Source of the DNA: Candidatus Elarobacter sp.
GTDB lineage: Bacteria > Vulcanimicrobiota > Vulcanimicrobiia > Vulcanimicrobiales > Vulcanimicrobiaceae
Direction of reading: 5' to 3'
Length of the DNA: 5,094 nucleotides
Assembly (NCBI GenBank): GCA_030150085.1
Contig: JASLGJ010000537.1
Coordinates: 1-5,094, forward strand
The position numbers and the translations under genes are program-made. Below the pieces are notes generated by a model, which saw only the letters and a program-made list of their open reading frames with translations, did not search any database and was not told the DNA's origin. Below, one piece after another: positions 1 to 5,094 of this stretch (positions are counted from its first letter, which is position 1; every line of letters starts with the position of its first letter).

Positions 1-7
1 GTGCGGT

Positions 8-14
8 TCCTTTC
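8..14 (-). promoter_or_regulatory. Possible ribosome binding site of a further minus-strand gene beyond the left edge
   Basis: The 26 bases after the lipoprotein stop contain GAAAGGA on the minus strand, followed by 7 bases (ACCGCAC) to the window edge. That is the right distance for a start codon just outside. The site is a plausible Shine-Dalgarno sequence, but no start codon is visible, so this is tentative. Confidence 0.3.
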
Positions 15-26
15 TCGGGGCGCGCA

Positions 27-1706
27 TCAGTACACCAGCTTTCCGATGCGGCCGAGGGCGGGCGGATTGCTCGGCTCGCAGAACCACAGCGAGCCGTCGG
101 GCGCGACCGCGATTCCCTTTAGGACCAGCCCGGTCACGGGCGAGGCGTACTCGGTCACCGTGCCGCCGGTCGTGATGCGGCCGATCTTGTCCAGACCGCT
201 CTCGGTGAACCACAGCGCGCCGTCCTGGCCGACCGCGATCCCGACCGGGGCGGCGTTGGGCGTGAGGGTCGGGAACTCGCCGGTGACCGAGAACGAGTTG
301 GGCGAGAGCCGGCCGATCTTGCCCGTGCCGAACTCGGTGAACCACAGGTTGCCGTCGGGGCCGCGCACGATCTGCTCGGGAGTCGTGCCGGTGGTCAGGC
401 TGATCTCGGACTGGGCGGTGAACAGGTTGGTGATGCGGCCGATCTTGTCGGTGCCCGACTCGGTGTAGTAGAGGTTGTTGTCGGGCGCGGTCGCGATCCC
501 GTAGGGGGCGGAGTTGGCGGTCGGGATGCTGGTCTCGCCGGCCGTCCCCCCGCTGATGCTCTGGAAGCCCACCCGGCTGCTGCCGTTGGCGACGTACCAG
601 ATGTTGCCGTCGCCCCGGTCGACCAGCCCGTACGGGTTGTCGTTGGGCGGCGGCGCGAACAGCGTGCTGAACTCGGTGACGGTTCCGGTCGTCGTGGACT
701 TGGCGATCTTGTTGGCGCTGAACTCGGTGAACCACAGGTTGCCGTCGGATGCGCCGATGATCTGCTGCGGGTTGGCGTTGGCGGTCGGAAGCGGGAACTC
801 GGTCACCACCCCGGCCGGCGTGATCCGCGCGATGGCGTTGCCGGGCGACTCGGTGAACCACATGTTGCCGTCCGAGCCGGCGGCGATGAACTGCGGCCGG
901 TTGCCCGCAGTCGGAATCGAGAACTGGTAGAAGGTCGGCCTCGGGGCGAAGGCCGTGGAGACGGTCGAGACCCCGGTCGCGGTCGCGACGATGCTCGCCG
1001 CGGTCAGCGTGCCGCCGTTGTAGGTCAGGGTCGCGGTCGTGCCCGGGTCGGGGATGGTGGTCGTCGAGAGGGAGAGCGTCCCGCCCTCGGCCGCGGCCGG
1101 GATGGTGACCGCGAGGCGGACCGGCGTGCTGTAGTCGCCCGGGCCGACGATCGTGTTGCCGTCGGCGTCCTTGGCCGCGACGTTGACGTTGACGGTCGCC
1201 GGCACGCCGGCGTTGGGGGCCGGATTGCTCAGCGAGAGCGTCAGCGACGCGACCACCCCGTTCAGGGTCGCCGAGACGGTGTTCGCGGCGGCCAGCACGA
1301 TGGTCTTGGTGACCGACGCGCGGCTGAGGACGTTGCCCTGGCCGTTCTGCGTGTCGTAGGTCGCGAAGGCGAAGGTGTCGGTCCCGACCGGCGCGTCGAT
1401 CACCAGCGCCGTCGCCGGCGCGTTGAGGTACTGCGGCACGCCGCCGTTGACGGTCACCGAGACGCTGCGCGCGGTGGCGGGGACGTAGCGCGGGTTACGG
1501 GCCGCGCCCTGCGCCGCCGAGCCCCAGTGCATGGTGAAGGTGACCTTGGCCGAGGCGGCCTGCTGCCCGCCGGGCGGCGTGCCCGTCGCGGGGGTGAGCG
1601 CCGAGCCGCCGCCGGAACAGCCGGCGATCAGCAGCGCGGTCGCGAGCGCGGCGATCGTCCGGCCCGCGGGACCGGGCCGAAGACGCTCGGACGAGAGGAA
1701 GCGCAT
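27..1706 (-). CDS. Secreted lipoprotein with N-terminal Ig-like region and seven-bladed Vgb-like beta-propeller; function unknown
   Basis: The protein has 559 residues. Residues 1-29 form a signal peptide: basic N-region, hydrophobic ATALLIAG, and lipobox IAGC with the lipidated cysteine at C30. It is followed by SGGGS and a Pro/Gly/Ala linker, so the mature protein should be membrane-anchored and face outward. Residues ~54-150 are a beta-rich module with RYVPATARSVSVTVNGG (73-89) and DTFAFATYDTQNGQGNVLS (110-128). Residues ~151-255 look Ig-like (VAAKDADGNTIVG, later TATLTYNGG). Residues ~258-559 carry seven repeats with DGN[ML]WFTE-type motifs at 279, 321, 366, 408, 451, 495 and 537, spaced 42-45 residues, giving a complete seven-bladed propeller. 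The short strand FYQFSIPTA (259-267) probably closes the ring with the last blade. The fold matches the virginiamycin B lyase (Vgb)/SMP-30-like families, but the propeller has no histidine (the only one is H60), so lyase activity is not expected. A binding or cell-surface role is plausible but unproven. The start is supported by GAGGA 9 bases upstream. Confidence 0.9.
   Translation of the reverse strand: MRFLSSERLRPGPAGRTIAALATALLIAGCSGGGSALTPATGTPPGGQQAASAKVTFTMHWGSAAQGAARNPRYVPATARSVSVTVNGGVPQYLNAPATALVIDAPVGTDTFAFATYDTQNGQGNVLSRASVTKTIVLAAANTVSATLNGVVASLTLSLSNPAPNAGVPATVNVNVAAKDADGNTIVGPGDYSTPVRLAVTIPAAAEGGTLSLSTTTIPDPGTTATLTYNGGTLTAASIVATATGVSTVSTAFAPRPTFYQFSIPTAGNRPQFIAAGSDGNMWFTESPGNAIARITPAGVVTEFPLPTANANPQQIIGASDGNLWFTEFSANKIAKSTTTGTVTEFSTLFAPPPNDNPYGLVDRGDGNIWYVANGSSRVGFQSISGGTAGETSIPTANSAPYGIATAPDNNLYYTESGTDKIGRITNLFTAQSEISLTTGTTPEQIVRGPDGNLWFTEFGTGKIGRLSPNSFSVTGEFPTLTPNAAPVGIAVGQDGALWFTESGLDKIGRITTGGTVTEYASPVTGLVLKGIAVAPDGSLWFCEPSNPPALGRIGKLVY
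30..935 (-). repeat. Seven tandem propeller-blade repeats inside the lipoprotein gene
   Basis: This segment encodes residues 258-559 as seven units of about 42-45 codons. Consensus features per blade are an Asp-Gly-Asn-Leu/Met-Trp-Phe-Thr-Glu strand, a Lys/Ala-Ile-Gly/Ala-Arg strand and a Val-Thr-Glu-Phe/Tyr strand. Blades 3 (DGNIWY), 4 (DNNLYYTE) and 7 (DGSLWFCE) are the most diverged. At the DNA level, 331-358 and 721-748 are identical over 28 bases, showing recent duplication, conversion or strong codon constraint between blades 2 and 5. Confidence 0.88.
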
Positions 1707-1715
1707 ACGCGAAAA

Positions 1716-1720
1716 TCCTC
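1716..1720 (-). promoter_or_regulatory. Ribosome binding site of the propeller lipoprotein gene
   Basis: The minus strand reads GAGGA, followed by 9 bases (TTTTCGCGT) and then ATG at 1706-1704. This is the clearest Shine-Dalgarno match in the window and supports that start codon. I see no convincing -35/-10 pair in the 127-base gap 1707-1833, so I cannot say whether the gene has its own promoter or is read through from pstB. Confidence 0.7.
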
Positions 1721-1754
1721 GCAGATCGAATCAAAGAGAGAGTGCCCGGGTTGT

Positions 1755-1769
1755 ACCGGCTCGGCCGGT
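1755..1769 (-). other. Short perfect inverted repeat between pstB and the lipoprotein gene
   Basis: ACCGGC and GCCGGT form a perfect 6-base stem with a 3-base loop. On the minus strand ACAACCCGGG follows, so there is no U-tract and intrinsic termination is not well supported. The hairpin could stabilise the 3' end of the pst message or damp read-through into the lipoprotein gene. The pairing is visible in the sequence; the role is inferred. Confidence 0.4.
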
Positions 1770-1816
1770 CGGTTCCTCTCGGTTGCGAGGCGGCTGGACG
1801 TCGCAAAGCGCGCCCC

Positions 1817-1851
1817 AGCCGAAGCGGCCGGTTCTAGCCGAAGCGGCCGGT
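1817..1851. repeat. Tandem 16-base direct repeat across the pstB stop codon
   Basis: Two exact copies of AGCCGAAGCGGCCGGT (plus strand) lie at 1817-1832 and 1836-1851, separated by TCT, a period of 19 bases. On the minus strand the first-transcribed copy supplies the final pstB codons (Thr-Gly-Arg-Phe-Gly region) and its TAG stop begins at that copy's edge. The second copy is non-coding. Each copy can fold a small GCCG-CTT-CGGC hairpin. The core ACCGGCCG (minus) occurs a third time in the hairpin at 1755-1769. There is no T-run, so this is not a convincing terminator. It may be a small tandem duplication at the gene end. Confidence 0.75.
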
Positions 1852-2622
1852 GATGTAGTCCTCGGTCCGCTTCTCGCGCGGGTGGGTGAAGATCTGGTCG
1901 GTCGGGCCGACCTCGACGATCTCGCCCAGGTGGAAGAACGCGGTGAAGTCCGAGATGCGGGCGGCCTGCTGCATCGAGTGGGTCACGATCACGACCGTGA
2001 ACTGCTCGGTCAGGTGGCCGATCAGGTCCTCGATCTTCGAGGTCGCGATCGGGTCGAGCGCCGAGGCCGGCTCGTCCATCAGGATCACCTCGGGGTCCAG
2101 CGCGATCGCGCGCGCGATGCACAGGCGCTGCTGCTGGCCGCCCGAGAGGTCGAGCGCGGAGCGGTTGAGGCGGTCCTTGACCTCGTCCCACAGCGCGGCT
2201 TGGCGCAGCGCGCGCTCGGCGGTCGCGTCGAGCGCGCGCTTGTCGCGCTCGCCGTGGATGCGCGGGCCGTACACCACGTTCTCGTAGATCGTCTTGGGGA
2301 ACGGGTTGGGGCGCTGGAACACCATCCCGATGCGGTGCCGGATCACCACGGGGTCGGCGTCGGGACCGTAGATGTCCTCGCCGTCGAGCAGCACCCGGCC
2401 CTCGACCCGCGCGCCGGGCGTGAGGTCGTGCATGCGGTCGAGCGCGCGCAGGAAGGTCGACTTGCCGCAGCCCGAGGGGCCGATCAGCGCGGTCACGTGC
2501 TGTTCCCGGATCGTCAGCGAGGCGTGCTTGATGGCCTGGAACGAGCCGTAGTAGACGTTGACGTCCTCGGCGACGAGCTTGTCGATCGTCTCCACCGGCG
2601 GCGACTGCGGCGTCTCGGTCAC
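1834..2622 (-). CDS. pstB: Phosphate ABC transporter, ATP-binding protein PstB
   Basis: This is the cytoplasmic ATPase that dimerises beneath PstC/PstA and powers phosphate import. From the GTG at 2622 the protein has 262 residues, the usual PstB length. All nucleotide-binding motifs are intact: Walker [10 protein letters not shown] (48-56), Q-loop Q103 in [11 protein letters not shown], signature LSGGQQQR (159-166), Walker B VILMDEP (179-185) with catalytic E184, D-loop SALD (187-190) and switch H215. LNVYYG-like NVYYGSF (22-28), [19 protein letters not shown] (106-124) and [11 protein letters not shown] (184-194) distinguish PstB from other ABC ATPases. The GTG is chosen because GGGAGAG lies 6 bases upstream, it overlaps the pstA stop by four bases (GTGA), and it places the NVYYG segment at the usual distance from the N-terminus. 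The frame stays open far upstream, but there it reads pstA out of frame. The last codons and the TAG stop lie in one copy of a 16-base tandem repeat. phoU does not follow. Confidence 0.97.
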   Translation of the reverse strand: MTETPQSPPVETIDKLVAEDVNVYYGSFQAIKHASLTIREQHVTALIGPSGCGKSTFLRALDRMHDLTPGARVEGRVLLDGEDIYGPDADPVVIRHRIGMVFQRPNPFPKTIYENVVYGPRIHGERDKRALDATAERALRQAALWDEVKDRLNRSALDLSGGQQQRLCIARAIALDPEVILMDEPASALDPIATSKIEDLIGHLTEQFTVVIVTHSMQQAARISDFTAFFHLGEIVEVGPTDQIFTHPREKRTEDYITGRFG

Positions 2623-3539
2623 GAGGCTCTCCCGGTGAAGCGTTTGGTGAGCGCGCGCCCGGCCACCCGGGCGCCGACGTTGAACAGCAGAACCATCACC
2701 AGCAGCACCAGCGCCGAGCCGTTGCCGATCCGGTCCACGTCGGGCACGATCGACTCGGAGTGGGTGTACCAGAGGTGCACCGAGAGGGTCTCGGCGGTGC
2801 GGAACGGGTTGAGGTCGTAGGGGTTGTTGCGCGGCACCGACAGCCCGGCGGTGAAGATCAGGGCCGCCGTCTCGCCGAAGATGCGGCCCGCGATCAGCAC
2901 CACGCCGGTGGTGAGCCGCCCGATCGCGCTGGGCAGCACGACCCGGGTGATGGTCTGCCACTTCGTGCCGCCCAAGGCCATCGAGGCCTCGCGCAGCGTG
3001 TCGGGCACGCTCGACAGCGCCTCCTGCGTCACCCGCATCAGCGCCGGCAGGTTCAGCAGGGTCAGCGTGAGCGCGCCGGCCAGCGCGTTGAAGTGCCACT
3101 TGAAGAAATAGATGAACACCAAGAGGCCGAACAGGCCCATCACGATCGAGGGGATCGTCGCCAGCGACTCCGCGCTGAACTGCACGATCCCGCGGAAGAG
3201 CCCCGGCCGGGCGTATTCCTGCAAATAGATCCCCGCGCTGACGGCGATCGGGATCGTGAACACCAGCGTCAGCACGAGGATGTAGAACGAGTTGTAGATC
3301 TCGGGCCCGATCCCGCCTCCGGCCTCGGTCTCCTTGGGCACGCCGAACAGGAAGGCGGGCGAGATCGCGCTCGCACCCAGGTAGATCATGTAGATCAGGA
3401 ACGCGGCCAGCAGCAGGATGATGCTCGCGGCCATCGCCCACAGCACCACCGTCGCGGCGGCGTCGGCGGTCTTGCGGGCCCGGACGCTGCCGGTCGCGGC
3501 GACCCGGCGCGGCGGGACGCGCTCGAGCGCGGACTGCAT
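2619..3539 (-). CDS. pstA: Phosphate ABC transporter, permease PstA
   Basis: This is the second channel subunit of the phosphate importer. The protein has 306 residues, a normal PstA length. Hydrophobic segments occur near residues 29-56, 82-106, 117-146, 151-173, 206-231 and 274-295. The EAA loop spans residues 184-203 ([14 protein letters not shown], then RVVLP). [15 protein letters not shown] (74-88), [13 protein letters not shown] (127-139) and [15 protein letters not shown] (218-232) are characteristic PstA segments. The start ATG at 3539 overlaps the pstC stop by one base (TGATG), a re-initiation arrangement. A modest GGAAG lies about 8 bases upstream. The first ~27 residues are basic and cytoplasmic, rich in Arg and Lys. 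The stop TGA at 2621-2619 is embedded in the pstB start (GTGA), so the two are translationally coupled. A second frame is open for a long distance over this gene, but it has no family features and is not a gene. Confidence 0.95.
   Translation of the reverse strand: MQSALERVPPRRVAATGSVRARKTADAAATVVLWAMAASIILLLAAFLIYMIYLGASAISPAFLFGVPKETEAGGGIGPEIYNSFYILVLTLVFTIPIAVSAGIYLQEYARPGLFRGIVQFSAESLATIPSIVMGLFGLLVFIYFFKWHFNALAGALTLTLLNLPALMRVTQEALSSVPDTLREASMALGGTKWQTITRVVLPSAIGRLTTGVVLIAGRIFGETAALIFTAGLSVPRNNPYDLNPFRTAETLSVHLWYTHSESIVPDVDRIGNGSALVLLVMVLLFNVGARVAGRALTKRFTGRAS
2627..2633 (-). promoter_or_regulatory. Ribosome binding site of pstB
   Basis: The minus strand reads GGGAGAG here, and the GGAG part is followed by 6 bases and then GTG at 2622-2620. 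The site is inside the end of pstA. It decides the pstB start, because the frame has no in-frame stop for a long way upstream. Confidence 0.7.
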
Positions 3540-4423
3540 CAGGCCCGCTTCCGCAGCGCGAAGCGCACGAGCACGATCAGCACCATCGCGATCAGCAGCA
3601 GCAGCAGCGCCATCGAGAACAGGCTGTGCTCGAGCAGCGAGCCCTGCGTCGCGCCCGGCATGTCGGTCACGATCTCGGTGGTCAGCGCGGCGGTGGGCGA
3701 GAACAGGCCGGTCACGATCTGGGTCGCGTTGCCGATCACCATCTGGATCGCCAGCGTCTCCCCGATCGCGCGCGCGATGCCCAGGATCAGCGCGACCGCC
3801 AGGCCGCTCGACGCGCTGGGCAGCAGCACCCGGGTGATGGTCTGCCAGCGCGTCGCGCCCAGCGCCATCGAGCCTTCCTTGAGCGAGGCCGGCAGCGAGC
3901 GGAACGCGTCCTCGCTGAGCGTGATGACGGTCGGCAGGATCATGATCGAGAGCACGATCCCGGCCGCCGCCAGGCCGAAGCCGCTGGGCGAGCTGGTGTG
4001 GGTGCGGATCAGCGGCACGAGCAGGGTCAGCCCCAGCCAGCCGTACACGACCGAGGGGATGCCGACCATCAGGTCGATCGCGGGCTTGAGGATCTGCGTC
4101 ATGCGGCGCGGCGCGATCTCGGCCAGGAAAATGCCGACCGCGATCCCGAACGGGCCGCCGACCGCGATCGCGAACACCGTCACCGCCAGCGAGCCGATCA
4201 CGAACACCGCCGCGCCCGGCTTGCCCGCGTCGACCGCGAAGGTCGGCGAGAACAGGAACGCGAGCGGCGAGACGCGGTCGACGAAGAACGTCTTGGTGCC
4301 CTCGACGCCCAGGTAGAGCAGCAGCGCCGCCATCGCGACGATGACGAAGCCGGCCGCGGCGCGCAGGCCCAGGACGGCGAGCCGCTCGACGCGCCGCGAG
4401 CGGCGGGCTTGCAGCGCGATCAC
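3539..4423 (-). CDS. pstC: Phosphate ABC transporter, permease PstC
   Basis: This is one of the two inner-membrane subunits that form the phosphate channel with PstA; it docks on PstB. The protein has 294 residues, at the short end of the usual PstC range. About six hydrophobic segments are visible near residues 18-41, 71-103, 115-140, 150-170, 206-230 and 267-289. The cytoplasmic EAA loop that contacts the ATPase lies at residues 183-202 and reads [14 protein letters not shown] onward to a Pro. [12 protein letters not shown] (121-132) and ARAIGETLA (217-225) are typical of PstC. The GTG start at 4423 is chosen because it lies 2 bases after the pstS stop and gives a basic cytoplasmic N-terminus (RRSRR) before the first membrane segment. 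The only Shine-Dalgarno-like match is a weak GAGAG about 12 bases upstream, inside pstS, so translation probably depends on coupling to pstS. The stop TGA shares one base with the pstA ATG. PstC is preferred over PstA because of gene order and the sequence of the loops. Confidence 0.95.
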   Translation of the reverse strand: MIALQARRSRRVERLAVLGLRAAAGFVIVAMAALLLYLGVEGTKTFFVDRVSPLAFLFSPTFAVDAGKPGAAVFVIGSLAVTVFAIAVGGPFGIAVGIFLAEIAPRRMTQILKPAIDLMVGIPSVVYGWLGLTLLVPLIRTHTSSPSGFGLAAAGIVLSIMILPTVITLSEDAFRSLPASLKEGSMALGATRWQTITRVLLPSASSGLAVALILGIARAIGETLAIQMVIGNATQIVTGLFSPTAALTTEIVTDMPGATQGSLLEHSLFSMALLLLLIAMVLIVLVRFALRKRA

Positions 4424-4425
4424 GC

Positions 4426-5094
4426 TCAGCGGTCGCTCTCGCGGACCTTCATGTCGCCGATCGCGATGAAGCGGTTCTTCTTCACCAGGTCGGTGGCGTG
4501 GGTGACGTAGGCGATGAACGCGCCGACCTCGCCCCGCGGCGGCCCGTTGGTGTACATGTGCTCGTACGACCAGATCGGGTACCTGCCGCTCTGGATCGCC
4601 GCGGGCGCCGGCGCCACGCCGTCGACCGCGACGACGCTCACGCCCCCGCCGCCCGCGGCCAGGCCGCTGAGCGCGACGTAGGAGATCGCGCCCGGGGTCT
4701 GCTTGACGACGCTCACCGCGGTGCCGGTGGCGTCCTCGGTCAGGCCGCTCTCGCTGATCGCCGCGTCGCCCATGATCGTCTTGGCGAACACCGCGCGGGT
4801 GCCCGAGCTGCGCGGGCGGTTGACCACCACGATCTTCTGGTCGGGCCCGCCGAGCTGGTTCCAGTTCACCGCTTTCCCCGAGAAGACGTCGCGCAGCTGC
4901 TGTTTGCTCAAGCTCTTCACGCCCACGCTGGGGTGGGTGACGATCGCGAAGCCGATCACCGCGACCCGGTTGTCCACCAGCTCGGGGTGCCCCACCGCCG
5001 GGATGTCCGAGTCGCCGATGTCGACCGCCTTGGCCGCCACCTGGTTGATCCCGGTCGCCGAGCCGCCGCCAGAGACGCTGATCTGCACGTTCTT
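4426..5094 (-). CDS. pstS: Phosphate ABC transporter, phosphate-binding protein PstS (C-terminal 222 residues; 5' end outside window)
   Basis: This is the extracytoplasmic phosphate receptor that delivers phosphate to the PstC/PstA channel. The reading frame is open to the window edge and ends at a TGA at 4428-4426. Numbering from the edge, residues 8-16 read SGGGSATGI and residues 27-30 read GDSD. These match the phosphate-contacting loops of the PBP_like_2 / PstS family. NWNQLGG (77-83), RSSGTR (95-100; the family usually has a Gly/Ser-Gly-Thr loop here), GAISYVALSG (135-144) and YPIWSYEHMYTNGPP (172-186) are further family landmarks. The signal peptide or lipobox and the first beta strand are missing because the window cuts the gene, perhaps 50-80 codons. 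The GTG at 5088-5086 is an internal valine codon, not a start: the frame continues upstream as Lys-Asn. The next gene, pstC, begins 2 bases after the stop. Any PhoB-type operator would lie upstream, outside the window. Confidence 0.95.
   Translation of the reverse strand, partial: KNVQISVSGGGSATGINQVAAKAVDIGDSDIPAVGHPELVDNRVAVIGFAIVTHPSVGVKSLSKQQLRDVFSGKAVNWNQLGGPDQKIVVVNRPRSSGTRAVFAKTIMGDAAISESGLTEDATGTAVSVVKQTPGAISYVALSGLAAGGGGVSVVAVDGVAPAPAAIQSGRYPIWSYEHMYTNGPPRGEVGAFIAYVTHATDLVKKNRFIAIGDMKVRESDR

Noticed and set aside
1..468. Plus-strand open frame starting at base 1, with recurrent SVNH[RS]LPSGP-like repeats
   Set aside because: The repeats are the antisense reading of the propeller blades. 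The same applies to the frame at 514-930.
1755..1769. Intrinsic terminator after pstB
   Set aside because: The stem is only 6 base pairs and no T-run follows on the minus strand, so I list it only as an inverted repeat.
1707..1833. Sigma-70 type promoter for the lipoprotein gene (for example TACAAC at 1751-1756 on the minus strand)
   Set aside because: No -35-like hexamer at 16-18 bases upstream of it; GAGGAA there is a poor match, so no promoter is claimed.
1628..2191. Minus-strand open frame across the end of pstB and the gap
   Set aside because: It overlaps pstB in another frame, has Arg/Pro-rich low-complexity sequence and no ribosome binding site.
1531..2820. Plus-strand open frame of 429 codons over pstB and the intergenic gap
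   Set aside because: Antisense to pstB, low-complexity composition and no recognisable motif; it also runs across the lipoprotein start region.
2623..3441. Upstream extension of the pstB frame, which would give a 535-residue protein
   Set aside because: The upstream 273 codons read pstA out of frame and are rich in Arg, Asp and Gly with no family match. The GTG at 2622 with a good ribosome binding site is the natural pstB start.
2760..4316. Long plus-strand open frame of 518 codons over pstC/pstA
   Set aside because: It is antisense to two clear permease genes. Its translation is rich in Arg, Gly, His, Gln and Ala with no domain pattern, as expected for the antisense frame of GC-rich coding DNA.

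Overview
The window is a GC-rich stretch of bacterial DNA in which every supportable gene lies on the minus strand, so transcription runs from the right edge to the left. Four genes form a high-affinity phosphate (Pst) ABC transporter in the order pstS, pstC, pstA, pstB. A gene for a secreted lipoprotein with a seven-bladed beta-propeller follows. No RNA gene, mobile element, CRISPR array or complete plus-strand gene can be supported.

Layout, in transcription order: pstS (periplasmic phosphate-binding protein, 5' end outside the window) ends at 4426. pstC (permease) starts 2 bases later and covers 4423-3539. pstA (permease) overlaps pstC by one base and covers 3539-2619. pstB (ATPase) overlaps pstA by four bases and covers 2622-1834. 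A 127-base gap (1707-1833) holds a tandem 16-base repeat, a small hairpin and a good ribosome binding site. The propeller lipoprotein covers 1706-27. The last 26 bases may hold the ribosome binding site of a further minus-strand gene beyond the left edge.

PstS captures phosphate outside the inner membrane, PstC and PstA form the membrane channel, and a PstB dimer drives import with ATP. The near-zero spacing of the four genes indicates one transcript with translational coupling. phoU, which often follows pstB, is not next in line; the lipoprotein gene occupies that place. Its function is unknown. It resembles virginiamycin B lyase (Vgb) in fold, but its propeller contains no histidine, so streptogramin lyase activity is unlikely.

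Organism: GC-rich codon use, GTG starts and a lipoprotein carrying an 'NPRYVPATARSVSVTVNGG'-type module ahead of a 'DGNLWFTE' propeller recall, from memory, proteins that are abundant in Candidatus Eremiobacterota/Vulcanimicrobiota (WPS-2). This is a low-to-moderate confidence inference, since no marker gene is present. I see no clearly new multi-gene system. The least understood element is the propeller lipoprotein.
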